A stretch of 64,000 nt of DNA, taken from NCBI RefSeq assembly GCF_000980885.2, contig NZ_LBDA02000054.1, forward strand, positions 1 to 64,000. The letters are read 5' to 3'. Every line of letters starts with the position of its first letter. The first letter of the stretch is position 1. Source of the stretch: Streptomyces malaysiense (lineage in GTDB: Bacteria > Actinomycetota > Actinomycetes > Streptomycetales > Streptomycetaceae). The position numbers were made by a program, and so were the translations under genes. Below are positions 26,910 to 35,520 of the stretch, piece by piece. Below the pieces are notes generated by a model. That model saw only the letters and a program-made list of their open reading frames with translations. It made no database searches and had not been told where the DNA came from.

Positions 26910-28448
26910 ATGTTGCTCAGTCGGCTCGCGCAGGTGTCGGGGGAGGTGGCGGCGACGGCGGCCAGGTCGCGCAAGGTCGCGCTGCTCGCCGGATTGTTCC
27001 GGGAGGCGGAGGCGGCGGAGGTGCCGGTCGTCATCCCGTACCTCGCCGGCCGGCTGCCGCAGGGGCGGCTCGGAGTCGGCTGGAAGGTGCTGGGGCGGCG
27101 GGTGCCGCCCGCGGCCGAGGCGACCCTCACCGTCCGCGAGGTCGACGCGGCCCTCACCGAGCTGGGCCGGGTGTCCGGGGCCGGTTCCCAGGCCGAGCGT
27201 GCCCGGCTCGTCGGCGCTCTGCTGGGCGCGGCCACCGACGCCGAGCAGCGCTTCCTGCTCGGCCTGCTCACCGGCGAGATCCGCCAGGGCGCGCTGGACG
27301 CCGTCGCGGTGGAGGGCCTCGCGCGGGCCACCGGCGCGGCGGCGCGGGACGTACGCCGGGCGGTGATGCTGTCCGGCTCGCTGCGGAGCGTCGCCCAGGC
27401 CCTGCTCGGCGAGGGACCCGCCGCGCTCGACCGGTTCCGGCTCACCGTCGGGCGGCCCGTGCTGCCGATGCTGGCGCACAGCGCGAGCTCCGTCGCCGAG
27501 GCCGTGGAGAAGCTCGGCGCCTGTGCGGTGGAGGAGAAGCTGGACGGCATCCGGGTGCAGGTGCACCGGGACGGCGGCACGGTCCGCGTGCACACCCGCA
27601 CCCTGGACGACATCACCGCCCGGCTGCCCGAAGTGACGGCCGCCGCGATGGAGTTGTGCGGCGACCGGTTCATCCTGGACGGCGAGGTGATCTCCTTCGA
27701 CGCGGCCGGACGGCCCCGGTCCCTCCAGGAGACGGCGGGCCGCGTCGGCTCCCGCACGGACGTGGCGCGGGCGGCCGAGCAGGTCCCGGTCTCCCCGGTC
27801 TTCTTCGACGTCCTCTCGGTGGACGGCCGCGACCTGCTCGACCTGCCCTTCGCCGAACGGCACACGCACCTGGCCCGGCTGGTGCCCGAGCCGATGCGGG
27901 TGCGGCGCACGCTGGCCGAGGGCCCCGGGGACATCCCGGCGGCGCAGCGCTTCCTCGCCGACAGCCTGGCCCGCGGCCACGAGGGCGTGGTGGTGAAGTC
28001 GCTGGCCGCCCCCTACAGCGCGGGCCGCCGCGGCGCCGCCTGGCTCAAGGTCAAGCCGGTGCACACCCTCGACCTCGTGGTGCTGGCCGCCGAATGGGGC
28101 CACGGCAGGCGCACCGGCAAGCTGTCCAACCTGCACCTCGGGGCCCGCACCGCGGACGGCGGCTTCGCGATGCTCGGCAAGACCTTCAAGGGCCTGACGG
28201 ACGCGCTGCTCGCCTGGCAGACCGAGCGGCTCGGACGGCTGGCGGTCGAGGACGACGGCCGGACGGTCCGGGTGCGGCCCGAACTCGTCGTGGAGATCGC
28301 CTACGACGGCCTCCAGCGCTCCTCCCGCTACCCGGCCGGCGTCACCCTGCGCTTCGCCCGTGTGGTCCGCTACCGCGAGGACAAGGGCCCCGCCGAGGCC
28401 GATACCGTGGAGTCCCTGCTCTCCGCCCACCCGGAGGTCACACCGTGA
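26910..28448 (+). CDS. ATP-dependent DNA ligase
   Basis: 512 residues from ATG 26910. An N-terminal DNA-binding domain (1-170) is followed by the nucleotidyltransferase core. Motif I is EEKLDGIRV with adenylated lysine K210. Later motifs include FILDGEVISF, FFDVLSVDGRDLL, GHEGVVVKSLAAPY and AAWLKVKPVHTLDLVVLAAEW. The C-terminal OB domain, with LGKTFKGLTD, completes it. Actinobacteria carry such ligases besides NAD-dependent LigA for repair. Its stop overlaps the GTG of the Nudix gene, so the two are coupled. Confidence 0.95.
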   Translation: MLLSRLAQVSGEVAATAARSRKVALLAGLFREAEAAEVPVVIPYLAGRLPQGRLGVGWKVLGRRVPPAAEATLTVREVDAALTELGRVSGAGSQAERARLVGALLGAATDAEQRFLLGLLTGEIRQGALDAVAVEGLARATGAAARDVRRAVMLSGSLRSVAQALLGEGPAALDRFRLTVGRPVLPMLAHSASSVAEAVEKLGACAVEEKLDGIRVQVHRDGGTVRVHTRTLDDITARLPEVTAAAMELCGDRFILDGEVISFDAAGRPRSLQETAGRVGSRTDVARAAEQVPVSPVFFDVLSVDGRDLLDLPFAERHTHLARLVPEPMRVRRTLAEGPGDIPAAQRFLADSLARGHEGVVVKSLAAPYSAGRRGAAWLKVKPVHTLDLVVLAAEWGHGRRTGKLSNLHLGARTADGGFAMLGKTFKGLTDALLAWQTERLGRLAVEDDGRTVRVRPELVVEIAYDGLQRSSRYPAGVTLRFARVVRYREDKGPAEADTVESLLSAHPEVTP

Positions 28449-28918
28449 CGGTGCGTACGACGAGACGCAGCGCGGGGCTGCTGGTGTACCGGCGCACCGA
28501 CGACGGGATCGAGGTGCTGCTCGGCCATATGGGCGGCCCGCTGTGGGCGAAGAAGGAGGCCGGCGCCTGGACCGTCCCCAAGGGCGAGTACGAGGCCGAC
28601 GAGCCCCCCTGGGACGCGGCCCGGCGGGAGTTCCGGGAGGAGCTGGGCATCGCGCCGCCCGACGGGGAGCCCGTACCGCTCGGCGAGGTCGTGCAGCGCA
28701 ACGGCAAGGTCGTCACCGCCTGGGCGCTGGCCGGAGACCCGGACCTGACCGGCTTCAGCCCCGGCACCTTCACCATGGAGTGGCCGCCGCGCTCGGGGCG
28801 GCAGGCCCGGTTCCCGGAGCTGGACCGGGTGGCCTGGCTCGGCCTGGCAAAGGCCCGCGAGGTGCTCGTCACAGCGCAGACCGCGTTTCTCGACCGGCTG
28901 GCGGAGCACTCGGGCTGA
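28445..28918 (+). CDS. Nudix hydrolase
   Basis: 157 residues, GTG start in a four-base overlap with the ligase gene. A perfect Nudix box spans residues 47-69: G-x5-E-x7-R-E-F-R-E-E-L-G-I. The start, RRSAGLLVYRRTDDGIEVLLG, and AWTVPKGEYEADE fit the diadenosine-polyphosphate or NTP pyrophosphohydrolase side of the family. Coupling to a DNA ligase suggests nucleotide-pool or adenylate clean-up, but the substrate is unknown. Confidence 0.92.
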   Translation: MTVRTTRRSAGLLVYRRTDDGIEVLLGHMGGPLWAKKEAGAWTVPKGEYEADEPPWDAARREFREELGIAPPDGEPVPLGEVVQRNGKVVTAWALAGDPDLTGFSPGTFTMEWPPRSGRQARFPELDRVAWLGLAKAREVLVTAQTAFLDRLAEHSG

Positions 28919-28995
28919 ACAGGCGACCTGGCGTTGCGCCCCGGCGGGCCGCGCGCGAAGGTCGAAGCACAGCCCGCTTCCAGGGGAGGTCAGCC

Positions 28996-30381
28996 ATGCC
29001 CATCGCGACGGTGAATCCGGCGAACGGCGAGACGCTCAAGACGTACGAGGCCATGGGCGAGGAGGAGCTGGAACGCCGGCTCCAGCTCGCCGAGGCCACG
29101 TTCCGCACGTACCGGACGACCCCGTTCGCCGAGCGCGCCCGGCTGCTGAACAGGGCCGCGGACCTGCTGGACGAGGACCTGCAGGAGATCGGCAGGGTCA
29201 TGACCACCGAGATGGGAAAGCCGGTCAAGCAGGCCCGCGCGGAGGCGGCCAAGTGCGCCAAGGCCATGCGCTGGTACGCGGAGCACGCCGAGGCCCTGCT
29301 CGCCGACGAGGAGCCCGCCGAGTCGGACGTCCGTGACTCCGGGGCGATGCGGGTACGGGTCCGCTACCGTCCGCTGGGCCCGGTGCTCGCGGTGATGCCC
29401 TGGAACTTCCCGCTCTGGCAGGTGATCCGGTTCGCCGCGCCCGCGCTGATGGCGGGCAACGTGGGCCTGCTCAAGCATGCCTCCAACGTCCCGCAGACGG
29501 CCCTGTATCTGGAGGACCTGTTCCACCGGGCGGGCTTCACGGAGGGCTGTTTCCAGACGCTGCTGGTCGGCTCCGCCGCGGTGGACGACATCCTGCGCGA
29601 CGAGCGCGTCAAGGCGGCCACCCTCACGGGCAGCGAGCCCGCCGGGCGGGCGGTGGCCTCCACGGCCGGCGAGATGATCAAGAAAACGGTCCTGGAGCTG
29701 GGCGGCAGCGACCCGTTCGTGGTCATGCCCTCCGCCGACATCGACCGGGCCGCCGAGGTGGCGGTGACCGCGCGCGTGCAGAACAACGGGCAGTCCTGCA
29801 TCGCGGCCAAGCGGTTCATCGTGCACGGCGACGTCTACGACGCCTTCGCCGAGCGGTTCGTGGCGGGCATGAAGGCCCTCAGGGTCGGCGATCCGCTGGA
29901 GGAGGACACCGAGGTCGGGCCGCTCTCCAGCGAGCAGGGACGCGCGGACCTGGAGGAGCTGGTGGACGACGCGAAGCGCAGCGGGGCCGAGGTGCTGTGC
30001 GGCGGAAGCCGCCCCGACGGTCCCGGCTGGTACTACCCGCCGACCGTGCTCGCCGGGATCACCCGCGAGATGCGCGTCCACCGCGAGGAGGCGTTCGGCC
30101 CGGTCGCCACGCTGTACCGGGCCGGCGACCTGGACGAGGCGCTGCTCATCGCCAACGACTCGCCGTTCGGGCTGAGTTCGAACGTATGGACGCGTGAGGA
30201 GAGCGAAGTCGAGCGGTTCACGCGCGACCTGGAGGCCGGGGCGGTGTACGTCAACGGGATGACCGCCTCCCACCCGGCGTTCCCCTTCGGTGGCGTGAAG
30301 CGCTCGGGGTACGGACGTGAGCTGTCCGGGCACGGAATGCGGGAGTTCTGCAACATCACCACGGTTTGGCAGAGTGCGTGA
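28996..30381 (+). CDS. NAD(P)-dependent aldehyde dehydrogenase (succinate-semialdehyde type)
   Basis: 461 residues from ATG 28996, after GGGGAGG. Motifs are in place: VLAVMPWNFPLWQV, general base E234 in LELGGSDPFVV, nucleophile C268 in NNGQSCIAAKRF, and a C-terminal PFGGVKRSGYGRELSGHGMREF. Sequence style (SIATVNPANGETL-like start, MGKPVKQARAEAAK) points to the GabD subgroup that oxidises succinate semialdehyde. It stands alone, so its exact aldehyde is uncertain. Confidence 0.93.
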   Translation: MPIATVNPANGETLKTYEAMGEEELERRLQLAEATFRTYRTTPFAERARLLNRAADLLDEDLQEIGRVMTTEMGKPVKQARAEAAKCAKAMRWYAEHAEALLADEEPAESDVRDSGAMRVRVRYRPLGPVLAVMPWNFPLWQVIRFAAPALMAGNVGLLKHASNVPQTALYLEDLFHRAGFTEGCFQTLLVGSAAVDDILRDERVKAATLTGSEPAGRAVASTAGEMIKKTVLELGGSDPFVVMPSADIDRAAEVAVTARVQNNGQSCIAAKRFIVHGDVYDAFAERFVAGMKALRVGDPLEEDTEVGPLSSEQGRADLEELVDDAKRSGAEVLCGGSRPDGPGWYYPPTVLAGITREMRVHREEAFGPVATLYRAGDLDEALLIANDSPFGLSSNVWTREESEVERFTRDLEAGAVYVNGMTASHPAFPFGGVKRSGYGRELSGHGMREFCNITTVWQSA

Positions 30382-30393
30382 GGTATGCGCGGC

Positions 30394-30399
30394 TACCAT
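30394..30399 (+). promoter_or_regulatory. -10 element for a probably leaderless DUF6213 transcript
   Basis: TACCAT lies 8 bp before the GTG at 30408 with no ribosome site between. The spacing puts the transcript start at or within a base or two of the start codon, the arrangement of leaderless mRNAs that are common in Streptomyces. Confidence 0.45.
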
Positions 30400-30407
30400 C
30401 TTCTTTT

Positions 30408-30641
30408 GTGAACCGCGAAGTGACTCTGCCTCTGATCGTCGACGACCGCGGGACCCTTCAGGTGGCCGCCGCCGATGTGAGCAAGTTGTTGCGGACCGTG
30501 GGCGGACGCTGGCTGCGGCTGGTCGAGACCGGGGAACCGAGGCTGGACGAGCACACGGTGGCCGAGCTGACGATCGAACTCGCCAAGCTCGCCGACCGTA
30601 TCGACGTGGCGTGCATCGCGCACAGCAGCGGGGCGCCGTAG
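30408..30641 (+). CDS. DUF6213 family protein, 77 aa
   Basis: From GTG 30408 it reads NREVTLPLIVDDRGTLQVAA, DVSKLLRTVGGRWLRLVETG and ELTIELAKLADRIDVACIAH. It is a compact alpha/beta protein without signal or membrane segments. I recognise it as a conserved Streptomyces family (DUF6213) of unknown function. The start is set by the -10 element 8 bp upstream and by the family's usual N-terminus. Confidence 0.8.
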   Translation: MNREVTLPLIVDDRGTLQVAAADVSKLLRTVGGRWLRLVETGEPRLDEHTVAELTIELAKLADRIDVACIAHSSGAP

Positions 30642-31315
30642 CCGTCCAGGGGCTCGCGGCCGGCCCGCTCCAGGACATCGCCTCGCCCGTCCGGAGCGGG
30701 CCTCCGCAGGTGTGCGCCAGACCGGTGTCCAGCACGTCGGCGTCGAGCACCGCCGAGGCCGCCCCCGTCGCCCGCGGGCCCGTGGCGACACGGACACGGT
30801 GGCCGCCCCGCGTCCGCCGGGGACGCGGTAAGGGCGAGCCGGGCGGCCCACGCAGAACAGACCCGGCAGCAGGCCCAGGGGGCGTACCCGCGCGCGTCCC
30901 ACCGTGACCCCGCGCGTCTCGGCGAAGGCCCCGAGACGCCCGGCGGCCGGGTGTTCGAAGGCGGCCCGGTCGGCGGGGGGGCGCCCACCACCGTCCGAGC
31001 GCCGCTGGGCCAGGGTCCCGACGGGTGCCTCGCCGCTTTCGGCGAGCGGCACGGACCGGTTGGCCGCGGGCTCCGGGGCGAAGGCCGCGACGGCCGTCCC
31101 CAGCAGGGCTTTCGCGTTAACGGCCGACGTGGATTTTTCCCTCTTCCGGCGTCGGAAGTCCTCCTTCGAGCCCGACACGGCGTCCCCGGTTCGGAGTAAC
31201 CCAGCGCGAGATCGTGGTCCTGACGGGTGACGGTGGGTGGAGCACCTCCTGAGGTGAACCACCTTCTGACCGGTGGGTGAAGGCCCGCCGGACACGCGGA
31301 AAGCAGGGACGGTTC
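30642..31315. other. 674-bp stretch before rppA without an intact gene
   Basis: No frame here has a start, ribosome site and family match. The minus strand has protein-like patches in shifting frames: ALLGTAVAAFAPEP, LGLLPGLFCVG (the latter like an oxidoreductase cofactor loop), and AVLDADVLDTGLAHTCGG. This suggests a degraded gene. The last 180 bp carry T-rich and inverted-repeat sequence and probably serve as the rppA control region. Confidence 0.4.
31188..31256 (+). promoter_or_regulatory. two inverted repeats upstream of rppA
   Basis: GGTT-CGGAGT-AACC (31188-31201) and CACCT-CCTG-AGGTG (31243-31256) lie 60-130 bp before the rppA ATG. The second could form a leader hairpin or a regulator site. 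No convincing -35/-10 pair was fixed. Their presence fits controlled expression of the pigment operon. Confidence 0.35.
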
Positions 31316-32380
31316 ATGGCGACTTTGTGCAGACCCTCGGTGTCGGTCCCGGAGCACGTGATCACGATGGAGGAGACGCTGGAGCTGGCGCGCTCCCGCC
31401 ACGCGGACCACCCTCAACTGGCGCTGGCACTGAGGCTCATCGAGAACACCGGCGTGAAGACCCGGCACATCGTGCAGCCCATCGAGGAGACCCTCAAGCA
31501 CCCCGGCTTCGAGGACCGCAACAAGCTCTACGAGCACGAGGCCAAGGCCCGGGTGCCCGCGGTGATCCAGCGGGCACTGGACGACGCCGAACTCCTCACC
31601 ACCGACATCGACGTGATCATCTACGTGTCGTGCACGGGCTTCATGATGCCCTCGCTCACGGCGTGGCTGATCAACGAGATGGACTTCGACAGCACCACCC
31701 GGCAGCTCCCCATAGCCCAGCTGGGCTGCGCGGCCGGCGGCGCGGCGATCAACCGGGCCCACGACTTCTGCACGGCGTACCCGAACGCCAACGCGCTCAT
31801 CGTGGCCTGCGAGTTCTGCTCGCTGTGCTACCAGCCCACCGACCTCGGCGTCGGCTCGCTGCTGTCCAACGGCCTGTTCGGTGACGGCATCGCCGCCGCC
31901 GTGGTGCGCGGACGCGGCGGCCGGGGCGTCAAGCTGGAGCGCAACGGCTCCTACCTGATCCCGAAGACCGAGGACTGGATCGCCTACGACGTCCGGGCCA
32001 CCGGCTTCCATTTCCTGCTGGACAAGCGGGTGCCGACCACCATGGAGCCGCTCGCCCCGGCGCTCAAGGACCTGGCGGGCAACCACGGCTGGGACGCCGC
32101 CGACCTGGACTTCTACATCATCCACGCCGGCGGCCCCCGCATCCTCGACGACCTCAGCAAGTTTCTGGAGGTCGAGCCGAACGCGTTCCGGTTCAGCCGG
32201 TCCACGCTCACCGAGTACGGCAACATCGCGAGCGCCGTCGTCCTGGACGCGCTGCGCCGGCTGTTCGACGAGGGCGGCGCCGAGGACCGGGCGCGCGGGC
32301 TGCTCGCCGGCTTCGGTCCCGGCATCACCGCCGAGATGACGGTGGGCCGCTGGAGCGACGGCGACGGGGGCGGGCGATGA
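31316..32380 (+). CDS. rppA: 1,3,6,8-tetrahydroxynaphthalene synthase (type III polyketide synthase)
   Basis: 354 residues from ATG 31316 (ATLCRPSVSVPEHVITMEET). The catalytic triad falls exactly at C138 (LGCAAGGAAI), H270 (YIIHAGGPR) and N303 (TEYGNIASA), the numbering known for S. coelicolor THN synthase. It condenses five malonyl-CoA units to THN, which oxidises to flaviolin and polymerises to a red-brown, UV-protective pigment. An upstream GTG at 31277 would add 13 residues not seen in the family. It overlaps the P450 gene by four bases. Confidence 0.97.
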   Translation: MATLCRPSVSVPEHVITMEETLELARSRHADHPQLALALRLIENTGVKTRHIVQPIEETLKHPGFEDRNKLYEHEAKARVPAVIQRALDDAELLTTDIDVIIYVSCTGFMMPSLTAWLINEMDFDSTTRQLPIAQLGCAAGGAAINRAHDFCTAYPNANALIVACEFCSLCYQPTDLGVGSLLSNGLFGDGIAAAVVRGRGGRGVKLERNGSYLIPKTEDWIAYDVRATGFHFLLDKRVPTTMEPLAPALKDLAGNHGWDAADLDFYIIHAGGPRILDDLSKFLEVEPNAFRFSRSTLTEYGNIASAVVLDALRRLFDEGGAEDRARGLLAGFGPGITAEMTVGRWSDGDGGGR

Positions 32381-33600
32381 CGGAGACCGAGGAGGCGACG
32401 CTCACCGAGGCCGTGCCGCCGGTCCGCCACTGGCCGGCGCTCGACCTCACCGGAACCGACTTCGACCCGGTGCTCGCCGAGCTGATGCGCGAGGGCCCGG
32501 TCACCCGCATCCAGCTGCCCAACGGCGAGGGCTGGGCGTGGCTGGTCACCCGGCACGACGACGTGCGCATGGTGACCAACGACCCCCGCTTCGGCCGCGA
32601 GGCGGTCATGGACAAGCCGGTCACCCGGCTCGCCCCGCACTTCATTCCGGATCGCGGCGCGGTCGGCTTCCTGGACCCGCCCGACCACACGCGGCTGCGC
32701 CGCTCGGTCACCGCGGCCTTCACCGCCAAGGGCGTGGAGCGGGTGCGCGAGAAGGCCCGCGACATGCTGGACGAGCAGATCGACCGGCTGCTGAAGGACG
32801 GCCCGCCGGCCGATCTGACGGCGGCGATCCTCAGCCCGTTCCCCATCGCGGTGATCTGCGAGCTGATGGGCGTCCCGGCCGCCGACCGGCACGACATGCA
32901 CGAGTGGACCCAGCTGATCCTGTCCTCCGCGCACGGCAAGGACGTCAGTGAGCGGGCCAAGCGCGAGATGAGCGCGTACTTCTCCGGCCTCGTCGGGGCG
33001 CGCGGGAGCAGCACCGCCGAGGACGTCACCTCGCTGCTGGGTGCCGCCGTGGGCCGGGGCGAGGTCACCCTGGAGGAGGCCGTCGGACTCGCCGTCCTCC
33101 TCCAGATCGGAGGCGAGGCGGTCACCAACAACAGCGGGCAGATGTTCTATCTGCTGCTGACCCGCCCCGAACTGGCCGAACGGCTGCGCGCGGAACCGGA
33201 GATCCGGCCGAGGGCGATCGACGAGCTGCTGCGGTACATCCCGCACCGCAACGCGGTCGGGCTGTCCCGGATCGCCCTGGAGGACGTGGAGATCCGGGGT
33301 GTCCGCATCCGCGCGGGCGACGCGGTCTACGTGTCGTACCTGGCCGCGAACCGCGACCCGGAGGTCTTCCCCGACCCGGAGGAGATCGACTTCTCCCGCT
33401 GTCCCAACCCGCATGTGTCCTTCGGCTTCGGCCCGCACTACTGTCCGGGTGGACAGCTCGCCCGGCTGGAGTCCGAGCTGCTGGTGGACGCGCTGCTGGA
33501 CCGGATCCCGGGGCTGCGGCTGGCCGTACCGCCCGAGGATGTGCCCTTCAAGAAGGGCGCGCTCATCCGCGGCCCCGAGGCCCTGCCGGTGATGTGGTGA
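32377..33600 (+). CDS. cytochrome P450 of the CYP158A type (flaviolin coupling)
   Basis: 407 residues. The heme loop FGFGPHYCPGG places the thiolate at C356; the ExxR is in IDELLRYIPHR. In the I helix the usual A-G-x-[DE]-T is replaced by IGGEAVTNN, as in CYP158A2, which lacks the common acid-alcohol pair and uses substrate-bound water for proton delivery. CYP158A enzymes couple two or three flaviolin units oxidatively. The ATGA overlap with rppA and the following cupin gene make a three-gene pigment operon. Confidence 0.95.
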   Translation: MTETEEATLTEAVPPVRHWPALDLTGTDFDPVLAELMREGPVTRIQLPNGEGWAWLVTRHDDVRMVTNDPRFGREAVMDKPVTRLAPHFIPDRGAVGFLDPPDHTRLRRSVTAAFTAKGVERVREKARDMLDEQIDRLLKDGPPADLTAAILSPFPIAVICELMGVPAADRHDMHEWTQLILSSAHGKDVSERAKREMSAYFSGLVGARGSSTAEDVTSLLGAAVGRGEVTLEEAVGLAVLLQIGGEAVTNNSGQMFYLLLTRPELAERLRAEPEIRPRAIDELLRYIPHRNAVGLSRIALEDVEIRGVRIRAGDAVYVSYLAANRDPEVFPDPEEIDFSRCPNPHVSFGFGPHYCPGGQLARLESELLVDALLDRIPGLRLAVPPEDVPFKKGALIRGPEALPVMW

Positions 33601-33607
33601 GCCGGCG

Positions 33608-34153
33608 ATGACGACGGTCGAAGGGCTGACGTCGGCATCGGTCGACGGGCTGCTCGTGCCTCCCGGCAAGGGCCGGGTGGTGGAGACGCCCGCACAGCGG
33701 GTCACGTTCAAGGTCACCGGCACGCACTCGCGGATGGCCTCCACCTTCGAGGTGGAGGTCCCGCCGGGCTTCGACGTCGGCGCCCATGTGCACACCCGCA
33801 GCGAGGAGTTGTTCTACGTCCTGGAGGGCGAGCTGGACGTGCTCGCCTTCGAGCCCCGCATCCGTACCCCCGACAACTGGAAGGGGTGGGAGTCGAGTTC
33901 GGGCAACCGGGTGGTCCGGGCGACCCCGGGCACGGTGATCGTCGTACCCCCCGGCTGCCCGCACGCCTTCGCCAACCCGACGGACACTCCCGCCAAGATG
34001 TTCTTCCAGGCGAGCCCGCCCCCCGACCACGAGCGCTATTTCGAGGAACTCCTCGAGATCCTCCGCGCCGGCGGCCCGCCCGACCAGGAGGCGATAGAGG
34101 CGTTGCGGCTGAAGTACGACATCGAGCAACTCACGCCTCTGAGACACGGGTGA
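33608..34153 (+). CDS. cupin domain protein, third gene of the flaviolin operon
   Basis: 181 residues starting 7 bp after the P450 stop. A single cupin barrel: motif 1 is GAHVHTRSEELFYVLEGELD and motif 2 is GTVIVVPPGCPHAFANPTD, giving H-H-E and H metal ligands. Position in the conserved rppA-P450-cupin set suggests a quinone-forming monooxygenase or dioxygenase that acts on THN or flaviolin, as in momA-type genes. The exact reaction is inference. Confidence 0.85.
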   Translation: MTTVEGLTSASVDGLLVPPGKGRVVETPAQRVTFKVTGTHSRMASTFEVEVPPGFDVGAHVHTRSEELFYVLEGELDVLAFEPRIRTPDNWKGWESSSGNRVVRATPGTVIVVPPGCPHAFANPTDTPAKMFFQASPPPDHERYFEELLEILRAGGPPDQEAIEALRLKYDIEQLTPLRHG

Positions 34154-34176
34154 GACGGGCGCCCCGGAGGGGCGCG

Positions 34177-34229
34177 GGGAACTGCGCGACCGGCCACTGC
34201 CCGCAGTCGGCCGGGGTCGCGCGGTTCCC
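34177..34229. terminator. long stem-loop between convergent cupin and acyl-CoA dehydrogenase genes
   Basis: GGGAACTGCGCGACC (34177-34191) pairs with GGTCGCGCGGTTCCC (34215-34229 region), one G-T wobble, and an inner GGCC-ACTG...CAGT-C-GGCC extends the stem. It lies between two genes pointing at each other. This motif family (ending GCGCGGGGAACTGCGCGAC) is a very common Streptomyces bidirectional terminator. Confidence 0.8.
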
Positions 34230-34238
34230 TCTGCCGCG

Positions 34239-35495
34239 CTACCGAATCGGCATTCCCGAGAGGGTCCGCGCGATGACGAGCCGCTGGATCTCGCTGGTCC
34301 CCTCGAAAATGGTGTAGATGGCCGCGTCCCGGTGCATGCGCTCGACCGGGTATTCCCGGGTGTACCCGTTCCCGCCCAGGATCTGGATCGCCTGCGCGGT
34401 CACCTTCTTCGCGGTCTCGCTGGCGAACAGCTTCGACATCGAGCCCTCGGCGGCCGTGAACCGCTTGCCGCTGACGGCCATCCAGGACGCCCGCCACACC
34501 AGCAGCCGCGCCGCGTCGATCTGCGTCCGCATGTCGGCGAGCTGGAAGGCGACGCCCTGGTTGTCGATGACGGGACGCCCGAACTGCTCGCGGGTCATGG
34601 CGTATTCCAGCGCGACCTCGTAAGCGGCGCGGGCGGTGCCGACGGCCATCGCGCCCACCGCGGGCCGGGACGCCTCGAACGTGGCCATCGCCGCGTTCTT
34701 CACCCTCCCCGGGCCTTCGGCCGGGGACGCCCCCGCACCGCCGGCCGCCCTCGCCCTCTCCCGGGCGCGCGCCAGACGCTCGTCCAGCTTCTCCTTGCCG
34801 CCGAGCAGGCAGGAACCGGGAACCCGCACGCCGTCGAGGACGACCTCGGCGGTGTGCGAGGCGCGGATTCCGTGCTTCTTGAACTTCTGCCCCTGCGCGA
34901 GGCCCCGGGTGCCCGGCGGGATGATGAAGGAGGCGTGACCCTTGGAGCCCAGCTCCGGGTCGACGCTGGCGACCACGACGTGGACGTTGGCGATGCCGCC
35001 GTTGGTCGCCCAGGTCTTCGTGCCGTTGATCACCCATTCGTCCTTGGCCTCGTCGTACACCGCACGCGTGCGCATGGACGCCACGTCGGAGCCCGCGTCG
35101 GGCTCGGAGGAGCAGAACGCGGCGACCTTGACGTCGGTGGCGTCGCCGTACATCTGCGGGATCCAGGTGCCGATCTGCTCCTCGGTGCCGTTGGCGAGGA
35201 CGCCCACCGCGGCCAGGCCGGTGCCCACGATGGACAGGGCTATCCCCGCGTCGCCCCAGAACAGCTCCTCCATGGCCATCGGAATGCCGAGGCCGGTGGG
35301 GTCGAAGTACTGCTGCGCGTAGAAGTCGAGGGAGTAGATGCCGACCTTCGCGGCCTCCTGGATGACCGGCCAGGGGGTCTCCTCGCGCTCGTCCCACTCG
35401 GCGGCCGCGGGCCGGATCACATCGGCGGCGAAGCCATGGAGCCAGTCCCGGACTTCCCTCTGCTCGTCGTTCAGCTCCATGGTGAACTCGGCCAT
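34239..35495 (-). CDS. acyl-CoA dehydrogenase
   Basis: 418 residues from ATG 35495 (AEFTMELNDEQREVRDWLHG). Conserved parts include AFCSSEPDAGSDVASMRTRA, GIRASHTAEVVLDGVRVPG, Y-A-M-T-R-E-Q-F-G-R-P and the C-terminal YTIFEGTSEIQRLVIARTLSG, whose EGTSE segment carries the catalytic-base region. Between LDERLARARE and MATFEASRPAVGAMA the protein holds an extra segment ARAAGGAGASPAEGPGRVKN, about 12-15 residues longer than usual. Divergent from the TetR gene and probably repressed by it. Confidence 0.93.
   Translation of the reverse strand: MAEFTMELNDEQREVRDWLHGFAADVIRPAAAEWDEREETPWPVIQEAAKVGIYSLDFYAQQYFDPTGLGIPMAMEELFWGDAGIALSIVGTGLAAVGVLANGTEEQIGTWIPQMYGDATDVKVAAFCSSEPDAGSDVASMRTRAVYDEAKDEWVINGTKTWATNGGIANVHVVVASVDPELGSKGHASFIIPPGTRGLAQGQKFKKHGIRASHTAEVVLDGVRVPGSCLLGGKEKLDERLARARERARAAGGAGASPAEGPGRVKNAAMATFEASRPAVGAMAVGTARAAYEVALEYAMTREQFGRPVIDNQGVAFQLADMRTQIDAARLLVWRASWMAVSGKRFTAAEGSMSKLFASETAKKVTAQAIQILGGNGYTREYPVERMHRDAAIYTIFEGTSEIQRLVIARTLSGMPIR
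34707..34726. repeat. hairpin element inside the acyl-CoA dehydrogenase gene
   Basis: CCCCGGGCCTTCGGCCGGGG forms a GC-only stem (GGCC/GGCC extended by CCCC/GGGG, one bulged G) with a TTC loop. It encodes the unusual SPAEGPG segment in frame. Such GGCCTTCGGCC palindromes are dispersed in Streptomyces genomes, so this looks like an in-frame insertion of a small repeat. Confidence 0.5.
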
Positions 35496-35520
35496 GTCCC
35501 CTCCAGCGGCGGTACGATGT

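Noticed and set aside
28990..30750. 586-codon minus-strand frame opposite the aldehyde dehydrogenase
   Set aside because: Antisense of a complete enzyme with catalytic residues. Only its first ~35 codons, outside the gene, look protein-like, and these are discussed as a possible fossil.
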